The notes under the pieces: generated by a model
What the model saw: the letters and a program-made list of their open reading frames with translations, nothing else
Told to the model about the DNA's origin: nothing
The model's database searches: none
NCBI GenBank assembly: GCA_002683405.1
Contig: NYTH01000039.1
Span: 48,672 to 112,671, forward strand
Source of the DNA: Salinisphaeraceae bacterium
GTDB taxonomy: Bacteria; Pseudomonadota; Gammaproteobacteria; Nevskiales; Salinisphaeraceae
DNA: 64,000 bases
Direction: 5' to 3'
Shown: positions 52,801 to 60,705 of the stretch, in pieces
How positions within the stretch are numbered: position 1 is the first letter of the stretch
How the letters are laid out: each line of letters begins with the position of its first letter
Made by a program: the position numbers and the translations under genes

Positions 52801-53301
52801 TTCACCCAGTTTGCCGAGCACCGCGCGAACTACGGAGAGGTCAGCCGGCTGCCCACGACCAGCTTCTTTTATGGTCTGCTCGAGAAAGAGGAGATCAGCG
52901 TTGATATCGAACCCGGCAAAACCCTGGTCATCAGCCTGCAGGGGCGCGCCGAGGACGAGGAAGAGGGCTACACCAAGCTGTTCTACGAGCTCAATGGTCA
53001 GCCGCGCATGGTGCGCGTGGCGCACGAGGGCGCCGACGCGGCGGCCTCGGCGCAGCCGAAGGTCGATCCCAAGAATCCCGACCACGTCGGCGCGCCCATC
53101 CCGGGCATGGTGGTTCGCATTGCCGTGAAGGAAGGGCAGCGCGTCAAGAAGGGCGATCCGCTGCTGGCCCTGGAGGCCATGAAGATGGAGACCGGCATCG
53201 CCGCGCCGAGGGATGCGGTCATCGCCGCCATCCACACCAAGCCCGGCGCCACGGTGGCGGCCAAGGATCTGCTCATCGAAATCAAAGACGACAGCGAGTG
53301 A
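49846..53301 (+). CDS. pyc: Pyruvate carboxylase, single-chain
   Basis: Anaplerotic biotin enzyme making oxaloacetate from pyruvate and bicarbonate. 1151 aa from ATG 49846. The biotin carboxylase domain (about 1-460) begins KLLVANRGEIAIRIMRAA and has KASWGGGGRGMRV and FIEVNPRIQVEHTVTEE. The carboxyltransferase domain (about 535-810) opens with TDTSMRDAHQSLFATRMRT and has IGIKDMAGVCKPGAA. A PYC_OADA segment follows, and the C-terminal biotinyl domain (about 1080-1150) has the biotin Lys in ALEAMKMETG. The longer frame from 49639 is non-homologous. Its stop overlaps pta (GTGA). Confidence 0.96.
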   Translation: MKIRKLLVANRGEIAIRIMRAAAEMGIRTVSIYAYEDRFALHRFKADESYLVGKGAKPIAAYLDIQDIIRVARETGADAIHPGYGFLSENDEFAEACEQADILFVGPSVKVLRTLGDKVSARAAAVAADVPVLPASDTLPENLDEVAKIADEIGYPVMLKASWGGGGRGMRVIKSADELRDQVESGRREAKAAFGNDEGYLEKLVVNARHVEVQILGDTHGNVIHLFERDCTVQRRHQKVAERAPAPYLSEQQRESLCGAAVRLCQSVDYHHAGTVEFLMDADSGEFFFIEVNPRIQVEHTVTEEVTGVDIVRAQLRISEGGRLGDGEHSLPGQSEVSLDGHALQCRVTTEDPENGFAPDYGRLTVYRSPAGLGVRLDGGTAYSGAVITPYYDSLLVKVTVWAQSLEEVIPRMDRTLREFRIRGLSTNLQFLENVIAHPSFKNGDYTTSFIDETPELFEFVPRRDRATKLLRFLGDVIVNGHPEMKGRTPPALPLPEPRMPEADINAPVPRGTRDELLERGPEGFSKWLLEQKRVMLTDTSMRDAHQSLFATRMRTRDMLEIAPYYARQMSDLFSVECWGGATFDVSMRFLKEDPWLRLSRLRERMPNIPLQMLLRASNAVGYTNYADNVVRFFIQRAADTGIDIFRVFDALNWVDNMRVAIDEVVATGKVCEATICYSGDLLDPKETQFTLDYYIDMGRKLEAAGAHIIGIKDMAGVCKPGAASRLVTALKSEISLPIHFHTHDTSGISAASALAAVEAGVDAVDGAMDALSGLASQPNLGAMAAALRNGERDPGIDGDVMQQFSDYWEGVRRYYAPFESNVHSGTADVYNHAMPGGQYSNLREQARSMGLTRRWPEISRAYADVNRLFGNIVKVTPTSKVVGDMALYMVSNDLTPEQVADPDHDIDFPASVISFFRGEMGRPPNGFPEALQKKVLRGEAPLPGRPGETIEAVDLEAERRTIAEALEVEIDDNDLASYLMYPEVFTQFAEHRANYGEVSRLPTTSFFYGLLEKEEISVDIEPGKTLVISLQGRAEDEEEGYTKLFYELNGQPRMVRVAHEGADAAASAQPKVDPKNPDHVGAPIPGMVVRIAVKEGQRVKKGDPLLALEAMKMETGIAAPRDAVIAAIHTKPGATVAAKDLLIEIKDDSE

Positions 53302-54242
53302 GTGATGTCCTCCGGCAATTGCGGGCGCGGGCGGCCGAGAGGCCGCGCCGCATCGTGTTCCCCGAGCCTGATGACCCGCGTGTTCTCGAAGCGGCAGAGG
53401 TGCTGGCGCGCGACGGACTGGCGCATCCGCTGATTATCGGCCGCGAGGCGCCCGCCGGCTGTGAGCCGGCGATCTGCGCAGGCGATGACTTCGAGCGGTG
53501 CGTGCAGGCCCTGACGGCGCGCCGGGCCCACAAGGGCATGACGGAAGACAGGGCGCGTGACCAGATTGCCTCGCAGCCCCTGCTGCACGCCGCCCTGTGC
53601 GTGCAGACCGGCCTGGCCGATGCCAGCGTTGCGGGCAGCGTGGCCTCCACAGCCAACGTCATCCGCGCCGCACTGATGGGCGTCGGCACCGCCGAGGGCG
53701 TGTCGCTGGTGTCGAGTTTCTTTCTCATGTGTCTGCGCGACGGCCGCTGCCTGACCTACGCCGACTGTGGCGTGGTGCCCGACCCGGACGCGGAGCAACT
53801 CGCCGAGATCGCCCGGGTAGCCGCCGTGAGCCACACGCGCATGACCGGCGAATCGGCCCGCGTGGCCATGCTGTCGTTCTCCACCCGCGGCAGCGCGCAG
53901 CACACGCTGGTCGACAAGGTGCGGCAGGCCACCGAACGGTTGCGCGAGCAGGCGCCCGACCTGGCCGTGGAGGGCGAAATTCAGTTCGACGCCGCCTTCG
54001 ATCCCGCCGTGGGACAGCGCAAGGCGCCCGATTCGCCCGTGGCCGGGCAGGCAAACGTCTTCATCTTTCCGAATCTGGATGCGGGTAACATCGCCTACAA
54101 GATCACGCAGCGGCTGGGCGGGGCGCAGGCCATTGGCCCGCTGGTGCAGGGGCTGGCGAAGCCCTGCATGGACCTGTCGCGAGGGTGCTCGGTGCAGGAC
54201 ATCGTGGATGTCGCCTGCATGGCGAGCGTGCTGGCCGAGTAG
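53298..54242 (+). CDS. pta: Phosphate acetyltransferase (short form)
   Basis: Interconverts acetyl-CoA and acetyl phosphate. 314 aa, the catalytic PTA domain only, without the N-terminal DRTGG region of long Pta. GTG start at 53298 overlaps the pyc stop. Blocks are RIVFPEPDDPRVLEAAEVLA, VAGSVASTANVIRAAL, GVSLVSSFFLMCLRDG, QFDAAFDPAVGQRKAPDS, FPNLDAGNIAYKITQRLGG and LVQGLAKPCMDLSRGCS. ackA is not adjacent. Coupling with pyc suggests joint control of acetyl-CoA and oxaloacetate pools; acetyl-CoA is also a known activator of many pyruvate carboxylases. Confidence 0.92.
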   Translation: MSDVLRQLRARAAERPRRIVFPEPDDPRVLEAAEVLARDGLAHPLIIGREAPAGCEPAICAGDDFERCVQALTARRAHKGMTEDRARDQIASQPLLHAALCVQTGLADASVAGSVASTANVIRAALMGVGTAEGVSLVSSFFLMCLRDGRCLTYADCGVVPDPDAEQLAEIARVAAVSHTRMTGESARVAMLSFSTRGSAQHTLVDKVRQATERLREQAPDLAVEGEIQFDAAFDPAVGQRKAPDSPVAGQANVFIFPNLDAGNIAYKITQRLGGAQAIGPLVQGLAKPCMDLSRGCSVQDIVDVACMASVLAE

Positions 54243-54605
54243 TCACCCCTCCTGGGCGCGGCCGATGCGGGCCGCGAATATCCGGCCCAGGCTGAAGATC
54301 AGGATACCCATGCCGGCAATGATCCACGACTGGGCAAAATCCTTTGCCTGCCGGGTCTGGCCCTGCAGTTCTTCCCGGATGGCCTGCTTGTGCTTGCGCT
54401 CCCACTCCGCGCCCAGGCCGACCGAGCCGTCCGGTGAGCGGGCCCTCATGCGCGTTACGTCGACCTGGTAATTCGCTTCGATAGACGCCTGCAGTTCCGA
54501 ATCGCTGAGCTCATCCACGCTGAACCACTGGAACAGGCCGTAGCCCAGTACGCCAAAGCCGATGATGGCCACCAGCCAGAAGGGATTGGTGCGTGTTGCG
54601 GCCAT
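54243..54605 (-). CDS. Hypothetical membrane protein (120 aa)
   Basis: Not recognised. From ATG 54605 there is one N-terminal hydrophobic helix (FWLVAIIGFGVLGYGLFQWF), a charged central region rich in Glu and Arg (SIEANYQVDVTRMRARSP; WERKHKQAIREELQG) and a second helix near the C-terminus (SWIIAGMGILIFSLGRIFA). Two-helix hairpin topology is likely. It is back-to-back with pta, the two stops being adjacent, and lies 120 bp downstream of pstB. Confidence 0.65.
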   Translation of the reverse strand: MAATRTNPFWLVAIIGFGVLGYGLFQWFSVDELSDSELQASIEANYQVDVTRMRARSPDGSVGLGAEWERKHKQAIREELQGQTRQAKDFAQSWIIAGMGILIFSLGRIFAARIGRAQEG

Positions 54606-54725
54606 GCCGTTTGTCCTGTCGTCAGATGGGGTGGAAACCGACCGCGGCGTGTGGGCGCCGCGCGTTGCGGGCGCACTGTATCTCAGTTCTGCCCGGGGCA
54701 TCCATTCGGCCGGCGCGGCGCCGGT

Positions 54726-55553
54726 TCAGCCGCGCTCGCCCCGGATATAGGCCCGGGTGCGCGGGTCCTGTGGCTGATTGAACAGCGTGTGGGTCGGCGC
54801 AAACTCGACCAGCCGGCCGATGCCGTCCTCGGTCCAGAAAAAGCCGGTGTGGTCGGCAATGCGCCGCGCCTGGCCGAGATTGTGTGTCACGATCAGCACC
54901 GTGTACTGACCCCTCAGGCGGACGATGAGCTCTTCGATTTTCGCGCTGGCCAGCGGGTCCAGGGCGCTGCAGGGTTCGTCCATCAGCAGCACGCGGGGCG
55001 CCAGCGCCAGCGCGCGGGCCAGGCATAGACGCTGCTGCTGCCCGCCCGACAGCGCCAGCGCCGGACTGTCCAGACGGTCTCGCACCTCGTCCCACAGGCC
55101 GACGTCGTCCAGCACCTGTTCGATACGCGCCCGCAGCTCGGGCTTGCGGATCACGCCGTGCTCGCGCAGCGGCAGCTCGATGTTGCGACGAATCGATAGC
55201 GGGAACGGGTTGGGTCTCTGGAACAGCATGCCCACGTGCCGGCGGAGTGTCAGCAGGTCCTGCGCCGGGTCCATGATGTTCAGGCCTTCGACGCGCACGT
55301 CGCCCTCCACATGACAGCCGGGAATCATGTCGGTCAAACGATTCAGGCATTGCAGCAGACTGCTCTTGCCGCAGCCGGAGGGCCCGATCAGCGCCGTGAT
55401 CTCGCCGCGGGGCACCGCAAGGCTGATGTCGCGAAACGCGCGCTTGCCGTGGTAGCAGACGCACAAATTGCGCAGCTCGATGGCGTGCTGCTCGCTGCCG
55501 TTCGCCAGCAGTGCGGAGGGCGCGTGACGCATCGGAAGAAGGGGCGGAGTCAT
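54726..55553 (-). CDS. pstB: Phosphate ABC transporter ATP-binding protein PstB
   Basis: ATPase of the high-affinity phosphate importer. 275 aa. Walker A GPSGCGKSSLLQCLNRL, Q-loop FQRPNPFPLSI, signature LSGGQQQRLCLARAL, Walker B VLLMDEPCSALDPLA and H-loop VTHNLGQARRIADH. The N-P-F-P block after the Q-loop is typical of PstB. The ATG overlaps the pstA stop (ATGA). It is last in pstSCAB; phoU, often next, is not present here. Confidence 0.96.
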   Translation of the reverse strand: MTPPLLPMRHAPSALLANGSEQHAIELRNLCVCYHGKRAFRDISLAVPRGEITALIGPSGCGKSSLLQCLNRLTDMIPGCHVEGDVRVEGLNIMDPAQDLLTLRRHVGMLFQRPNPFPLSIRRNIELPLREHGVIRKPELRARIEQVLDDVGLWDEVRDRLDSPALALSGGQQQRLCLARALALAPRVLLMDEPCSALDPLASAKIEELIVRLRGQYTVLIVTHNLGQARRIADHTGFFWTEDGIGRLVEFAPTHTLFNQPQDPRTRAYIRGERG

Positions 55554-56431
55554 AGGGGTCCGGGTTGCGTGAGCTGCCAGCGTCGAGCGATTGCCAGCGC
55601 CAGCAGATTCACCGTGAGCAGCATGAGCAGGAGCACCACGGCCGCACCATAGGCGTTGCCGGTCCCGCCCGGGACATTCATGGACAGATCGAAAATATGG
55701 ATGGACAGCGCGCGGCCCGAATCCATCACCGAACCCGGCATACGCATGACGTAGCCGCTGGTGAACAGCAGGGCCGCCGTCTCGGCCAGTGCCCGGCCCA
55801 TGCCCAGCACCAGCCCCACGACGAGGCCGGGCAGCGCGGCAGGTAGCAGGATGCTGCGCAGCGTGGCCGCCTTTGACATGCCCAGCGCGGCCGCCGCATT
55901 GCGCCAGTCGTCCGGCACCTCCCGAAGTCCCTGTTCAAGCGATCGGATGAGCAGCGGTAGCACCATGCAGGCCAGCGTGAGGCCGCCGGCCAGCAGCGAG
56001 AACCCCATGCCCAGATAGACACAGAAAAATGCGTTGCCAAAAAGCCCGAACACGATGGAGGGCACGCCCGCCAGCACGTCCAGGCTGCGACGCACGAACC
56101 GGCCCAGCCGGCGATCGCTGCGGCTGTATTCGGCCAGCAGAATTGCCGCGCCGAGGCCGATGGGGACTGCGGCCGCCAGGCAGATGGCCAGAATCGCCAG
56201 CGTTGATACGATGATGCTGGCCAAGCCGCCGGCGCGGCCCGAGAGCTGCGGCATCTCGAACAGAAAGCCGGGCGTCAGCCGGGACAGGCCGTGCCAGAGC
56301 AGATCGGCGGCGATCCATCCGAACGCGAGAGTCACGATTACGGCGCACATCCACGCGGCGCCTGCGGCCGTGCGATCCGCCGCGGCCGTCCGGCCCCGTG
56401 TCCGGCCGGATGCCGGCAGCCAGTCATCCAT
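55550..56431 (-). CDS. pstA: Phosphate ABC transporter permease PstA
   Basis: Inner-membrane permease paired with PstC. 293 aa from ATG 56431, which overlaps the pstC stop by 8 nt; ATG 56455 is possible. About six transmembrane segments, with the EAA-type loop AAAALGMSKAATLRSILLPAALPGLV and PstA-like VPSIVFGLFGNAFF and LFTSGYVMRMPGS. The GRALAETAALLFT block is the family signature near the fifth helix. Confidence 0.93.
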   Translation of the reverse strand: MDDWLPASGRTRGRTAAADRTAAGAAWMCAVIVTLAFGWIAADLLWHGLSRLTPGFLFEMPQLSGRAGGLASIIVSTLAILAICLAAAVPIGLGAAILLAEYSRSDRRLGRFVRRSLDVLAGVPSIVFGLFGNAFFCVYLGMGFSLLAGGLTLACMVLPLLIRSLEQGLREVPDDWRNAAAALGMSKAATLRSILLPAALPGLVVGLVLGMGRALAETAALLFTSGYVMRMPGSVMDSGRALSIHIFDLSMNVPGGTGNAYGAAVVLLLMLLTVNLLALAIARRWQLTQPGPL

Positions 56432-57302
56432 GCCGGAAACGGCCGGATGAGGCATCAAGTCGGGCGACCGCCAGCACCAGCCCGGTGACCAGGAGCATGA
56501 GGACAAGGCCGCTCACGAACAGGGCCGCCCGGTGATCACCCAGGGCATAAGCCATTTCCAGCGCGATATTGGCGGTGAGCGTGCGCACCGGGGCCAGCAG
56601 GCTGTCGGGCAGCTGCACGATGTTGCCGCAGACCATCAGCACCGCCATGGTCTCGCCGGCCGCGCGGCCCGTGCCCAGGACGATGCCGGTGAACAGGCCG
56701 CCGCGCGCCGCAGGCAGGGCCACGGATCGGATGGTGGTCCAGCGGGACATGCCCAGCGCCGCGGCGGCCTGCAGGTAGGCCGGTGGCACGCTGACCAGGG
56801 CGGCGTGGGCGAGCAGGGTGATGGTCGGCAGAATCATGAGGGTGAGGATGAGAATGCCCGCCAGCAGGCTTTGGCCGGGACCGCCCAGCGTCGCCAGCAG
56901 AGGGACCAGCACGACAAGCCCCCAGAAGCCGTAGACCACCGAGGGGACCCCCGCCAGCAGTTCCACGATGCGTTTGAACGGTCCGGCCAGCCCGGGCGGC
57001 GCGTAAAAACGCAGGAATAGCGCGGCGCCGATCGCCAGCGGTGTGGCCAGCACGACCGCGCCCGCCGTGGCGGCCAGCGTGGCCGCCACCATGGCCGTGA
57101 TGCGGAAGCTGCCGTTGGCCGCGGCCGGTTCCGGATGCCAGCTGGCATCCAGAACAAACCGCAGGGGGCCGATGTCGCGAAGACCGGCCCAGGATTCGGC
57201 GGCCATGAAAAAAAAGATGATCAGCAGCAGCACCCCGGCCAGCCCGGCGCTGATTCGCAGCGCGGCGAGCAGCGTCGCATCGACGCGCTGCGGGCTGATC
57301 AT
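56424..57302 (-). CDS. pstC: Phosphate ABC transporter permease PstC
   Basis: Second permease of the phosphate importer. 292 aa. About six transmembrane segments, the PstC-type VELLAGVPSVVYGFWGLVVLVP, the EAA loop AAALGMSRWTTIRSVALPAARGGL and GRAAGETMAVLMVCGN. The ATG overlaps the pstS stop (ATGA). The large periplasmic loop after the first helix carries the degenerate Trp/Gly-rich region RFVLDASWHPEP. Confidence 0.95.
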   Translation of the reverse strand: MISPQRVDATLLAALRISAGLAGVLLLIIFFFMAAESWAGLRDIGPLRFVLDASWHPEPAAANGSFRITAMVAATLAATAGAVVLATPLAIGAALFLRFYAPPGLAGPFKRIVELLAGVPSVVYGFWGLVVLVPLLATLGGPGQSLLAGILILTLMILPTITLLAHAALVSVPPAYLQAAAALGMSRWTTIRSVALPAARGGLFTGIVLGTGRAAGETMAVLMVCGNIVQLPDSLLAPVRTLTANIALEMAYALGDHRAALFVSGLVLMLLVTGLVLAVARLDASSGRFRHG

Positions 57303-58129
57303 CGCTGCGGAATCACGAAATACAGTTGCCGAATCAGCGGGTCGACCGAGGATGATTGCGCGTGCGCCACCAGGGCCGCCGCCGGCCCTTCGAGCGGGCC
57401 CCGTGTCACGAGGTTGAGCGGGCGCCGCATGGGATAGCGCTGGTTGCGGACATTGGCCGTGGAGGCTTCCACGCCCTCCAGCGGCAGCAGCCGCAGGGGC
57501 TCATCCGCGCCGACCGCGTATTCCGCCGCGCCGATGGATACATAGCCCAGCGCGTATGGATTGCCGGCCACCGTCTTGATGCCCTGTTCGTTATCGCCAA
57601 TGACCACGTCGGCCTTGATCGACGGCGCGGCCAGCTCGAAGTGCTCGAGGAAGATTTCCAGCGTCGAGCGGCCCTGGGCCTTGTTGACCACGATGATCTG
57701 GGCGTCAGGCCCGCCCACGGCCTGCCAGTTATCGATGCGGCCCTGGTAGATATCGATGATCTGCTGCGGCGACAACGCGCGCACCGGGTTGTCCGCGTGC
57801 ACGATCATGCCGATGCCGTCGTACGCGATGGTGTGGGCCGTCAGATCGCTTTCGTCGTCGTTCAGCGCCCGCGAGGCCATGCCGATATCCGCCAGGCCCC
57901 GGCGGGCATCGGCGACGCCGCGGGACGAGCCGCCGGTCTGCACGTCCACGCGCACGTCGGGGTGGTTCTTCTCGAACTGCAGGGCAATTTCGGCCATCAG
58001 CGGCGCCACGGTACTCGAGCCCGTAACCGTCAGGCGGGTCTGGTTGCTCGAGTCGCCGCAACTGGCCAGCAGCAGTGAAGTAGCTAGCGCCAGGAGCAAC
58101 GCGGCTGGACGGCGTGAACACGCGGGCAT
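57299..58129 (-). CDS. pstS: Phosphate-binding lipoprotein PstS
   Basis: Binds phosphate for the PstCAB importer. 276 aa from ATG 58129, two codons after an in-frame TTG. The signal sequence ends in LLLASC, a lipobox, so it is probably membrane-anchored rather than freely periplasmic. Phosphate-site blocks are VTGSSTVAPLMAEIA, GGSSRGVADARRGLADIGMASR and GRSTLEIFLEHF. No convincing Pho box is seen in the 78 bp upstream. Confidence 0.93.
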   Translation of the reverse strand: MPACSRRPAALLLALATSLLLASCGDSSNQTRLTVTGSSTVAPLMAEIALQFEKNHPDVRVDVQTGGSSRGVADARRGLADIGMASRALNDDESDLTAHTIAYDGIGMIVHADNPVRALSPQQIIDIYQGRIDNWQAVGGPDAQIIVVNKAQGRSTLEIFLEHFELAAPSIKADVVIGDNEQGIKTVAGNPYALGYVSIGAAEYAVGADEPLRLLPLEGVEASTANVRNQRYPMRRPLNLVTRGPLEGPAAALVAHAQSSSVDPLIRQLYFVIPQR

Positions 58130-58207
58130 GGGCAATAACCTCGGGCAGATTGCGGCTGACAGGCGCCGGCCGGACCGACTCTGTTTCAGACCGGCCCCCG
58201 GCCGATC

Positions 58208-58972
58208 CTATTGCAGGCTGCCGCGTTCTCGTACCGGATACCAGCCGCTGGCGTCCGGCCGGCCCATCTGACCCAGCATCTTCTGAAGCCGGGCGTCCGC
58301 GCCGGAGCGGGGCCGCAGCTTCATGTCGAGGCTGTAGTTGTTGCCCGGGTCGAGTTCGGCCATGCCCTCGACGGCGATGGGGCCATCGCTTTCCACCACG
58401 CGCAGCCGGTTTTTCTCGTCGCGGGTTTCCAGAATCGCTTCGAAACGGCCCAGCGCGATCGGCGGGCGCACCAGCAGCCAGTGGCTGTCGTCGAGCACCA
58501 CGGTGCCGGCCACCTGGTTGAGCCGCGCCGTGTCGCCGGCCGGTTCAACCTCGGCGGACACGTCAAACAGCCGCAGCACGCCATCGGTGGGCAGAAAGCG
58601 GTAGCCGGCGTGGGCGGCCAGCGTGGCCAGCGAGGCGCTGCCGTTGACGCTGGACACGCGCACCTGGCCGCCCAGGCTGCGCACCAGGTCGGCGCTCAGT
58701 TGCCCGGTGTCGGTGCCGGTCTGCAGGCTGACTTTTACCCGGCCGGTCAGCAGCGCCAGCGGATGCAGGGTCCAGCCGACGTCTTCCAGGGCGGCATTCT
58801 GGTAGGTGACCAGCGCGGCGCGGCCGTTGATGGCGCTGCCGCCCAGCCCCGACAGGTTCAGGCCCGGCACGGCCCGTTCAATCCAGCCCGCCGCCACGCT
58901 GGCCGGCAGCCAGAGCACGAGGCCGACGAGCATACTCAGCAGTCCGGCCGGTATGAGGAGTCGATAGTTCAT
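58208..58972 (-). CDS. gspN: Type II secretion system protein N (GspN)
   Basis: 254 aa from ATG 58972; a TTG at 58996 overlapping the gspM stop is an alternative. One N-terminal membrane anchor (LLIPAGLLSMLVGLVLWLPAS) is followed by a periplasmic beta-rich domain with AGWIERAVPGLNLSGLGGSA and TLHPLALLTGRVKVSLQTG, the T2SSN pattern that resembles the AsmA-like fold. The end is YPVRERGSLQ. It is the last gene of the gspG-N operon. Its exact role in secretion is not settled. Confidence 0.85.
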   Translation of the reverse strand: MNYRLLIPAGLLSMLVGLVLWLPASVAAGWIERAVPGLNLSGLGGSAINGRAALVTYQNAALEDVGWTLHPLALLTGRVKVSLQTGTDTGQLSADLVRSLGGQVRVSSVNGSASLATLAAHAGYRFLPTDGVLRLFDVSAEVEPAGDTARLNQVAGTVVLDDSHWLLVRPPIALGRFEAILETRDEKNRLRVVESDGPIAVEGMAELDPGNNYSLDMKLRPRSGADARLQKMLGQMGRPDASGWYPVRERGSLQ

Positions 58973-58992
58973 GTCAGCTACTGTCCGGGCAA

Positions 58993-59481
58993 TCAACCGC
59001 CACGCTTGAGCGTGAGCCGGGCGTCGACTTCGCCGTTGCTGTCCGCGGCGGACACGCTCAGGCTCGCTGTGCCGATGCCGTATTCCATTTCCAGTGTGTG
59101 CAGCCAGAACATCAGCGGATTGAAGCCGGCGGCTTCCAGCGTGACGGCCGCCTGGTCATCCCCTTCCGGCTGAATACGCGTGATCGCGTCGCGCAGACCG
59201 GCGCTGCGGCTGCTCTGATCGACCACGGAGAACAGCGCCTGGTTCTGCCCCTTGAGCGTTGCCGCCGCGCCGCTGGCCCGAGCCGCGTCGGCTTCCTCCG
59301 CAATCTGCAGCAGCCGCGCATTGAGCTCTTGCTGGGACGCCATCTGCCGCTCCAGTGTCTCGATGGATTCGCCCAGCGGCTCCCAGACCAGCAGGAAGAA
59401 CAGCGTAATCAGCAGAACGCCGCCACCCAGCCCCAGGATCTGCCGCTCGCGTTCGGCCAGCGATGCCCACCAGGCCTTCAT
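58993..59481 (-). CDS. gspM: Type II secretion system protein M (GspM)
   Basis: Inner-membrane platform protein that pairs with GspL. 162 aa. A short cytoplasmic N-terminus (KAWWASLAERERQILGLGG) leads into one transmembrane helix (VLLITLFFLLVWEPL), a coiled coil (about 38-70) and a small ferredoxin-like periplasmic domain (VTLEAAGFNPLMFWLHTLEM). The ATG overlaps the gspL stop by 4 nt. Confidence 0.9.
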   Translation of the reverse strand: MKAWWASLAERERQILGLGGGVLLITLFFLLVWEPLGESIETLERQMASQQELNARLLQIAEEADAARASGAAATLKGQNQALFSVVDQSSRSAGLRDAITRIQPEGDDQAAVTLEAAGFNPLMFWLHTLEMEYGIGTASLSVSAADSNGEVDARLTLKRGG

Positions 59482-60671
59482 GCGCCGGCCTCCGTAACGG
59501 TGGCGCGGATGCGTACCGCGTCGTTGTCGGCATCCACGTTCTCGACCGCGAGGCTGGTAGCCGGTTGTCTGTTGAAATTGCTGCGCAGGGCCTCGAGGGC
59601 CTTCAGGTCTTCACCCAGGAGATTGAGCGACAGGCGCCCCTCACGATACTGGAGAGACTGCATGGTCAGCCGGCCGCTGTCGCCGGTGCCGGCTGCGGTC
59701 GCCTGCAGCAGTGGGAACAGGCCGCCGCTGCCGGCCTCGCCCCGCAGGCGCCGGATTTCCTCTTCGGCCTGATAGCGCAGGTCGTTGATGGTGTCCACGC
59801 GCGGAAAGGTTTCACGGAAGATCTGCTCCGCTTCGCTGTCCAGCGCCGCCAGCTGCGACTGCAGGCGGTTGTACTCGATGATCTGGGTGGCCAGCGCGAT
59901 ACCCACCCAGACGGCCAGCAGCGCCGCGGTGGCCTTGAGCGGTGCCCACCAGGCCACCTTGCGCGGACCCCCGGCGAATTCACCGCTGGCGAGATTGAGC
60001 AACGGTCGGCCCGACCAGCACTGCAGCAGGGCGGCCGGCTGGGCATGGGTTTCGAAATCCTGGCCATCGCCATGCAGCGTCTCGAGCAGGTCGGCCTGCG
60101 CCGCAGCATCGTCGGCATAGACAATCAGCGGACTCTGTTCGTCGGCCGGCAGGGCGCGCAGGCAGGTCGGCAGGTTTGCCGTGTCCGTGGCGAAGCCGCT
60201 GGCGATGCCGGATCGCACCAGTGCGCGCTCGCCCGCGAGCCAGACGGTCCAGGCGTCACGGTCGGCCAGCGGCAGGCAGAGCGTGTCCGGCACGATGCTG
60301 ACCACGCGCTGGCGGGCCGGGCCCAGTTCGTCGAGATAGGTTTCGAGCAGGGCCCGGTCGATGACGGCCACCGGATTCTTCCCCCGACCATCCGACGCGC
60401 CCAGCGCGAAATGCTGGCTGTCCACGGGGGTCACGAGGAAGTCTTCCAGCGCAAATCGTGCGGCCATCAGGCGCTTGCCGGGCTGCCGGACCGGGGGCAG
60501 GGTGACGTCGGTCAGCAGAACGTGCTCGCCGGGGATAAGCAGCACCAGTTCGGTCTCGGCCGATTCGGCGAGCGCCTGTTCCGCGGTGTCGGCTCGCGCC
60601 GCGGTACCGCCTGGCGGGAGGTATTCGAAACCGCCTTCAGGCAGCCGGTAGAGGATGAAACGCTTGTCCAT
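59478..60671 (-). CDS. gspL: Type II secretion system protein L (GspL)
   Basis: Bitopic platform protein linking the ATPase GspE to the inner membrane. 397 aa. The cytoplasmic actin-like region (about 1-230) contains LLIPGEHVLLTDVTLPP, LPADEQSPLIVYADDAAA and WAGG-like segments. One transmembrane helix near residue 260 (WAPLKATAALLAVWVGIALA) and a periplasmic ferredoxin-like domain (GRLTMQSLQYREGRLSLNL) follow. It starts 34 bp after gspK ends. Confidence 0.9.
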   Translation of the reverse strand: MDKRFILYRLPEGGFEYLPPGGTAARADTAEQALAESAETELVLLIPGEHVLLTDVTLPPVRQPGKRLMAARFALEDFLVTPVDSQHFALGASDGRGKNPVAVIDRALLETYLDELGPARQRVVSIVPDTLCLPLADRDAWTVWLAGERALVRSGIASGFATDTANLPTCLRALPADEQSPLIVYADDAAAQADLLETLHGDGQDFETHAQPAALLQCWSGRPLLNLASGEFAGGPRKVAWWAPLKATAALLAVWVGIALATQIIEYNRLQSQLAALDSEAEQIFRETFPRVDTINDLRYQAEEEIRRLRGEAGSGGLFPLLQATAAGTGDSGRLTMQSLQYREGRLSLNLLGEDLKALEALRSNFNRQPATSLAVENVDADNDAVRIRATVTEAGA

Positions 60672-60705
60672 GGTCGCGCAGTGTAGAGGATGCCGGTGTG
60701 ATTGT

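Noticed and set aside
58153..58197. Hairpin (GGCCGG/CCGGCC with inner TCTG/CAGA) between gspN and pstS as a terminator
   Set aside because: No T-run follows it on the minus strand and the loop is long; it may only be GC-rich coincidence.
58130..58207. Pho box upstream of pstS
   Set aside because: CTGTCA occurs once on the minus strand, but the second CTG is 14 nt rather than 11 nt downstream and is followed by CCC; it does not fit the direct-repeat pattern.
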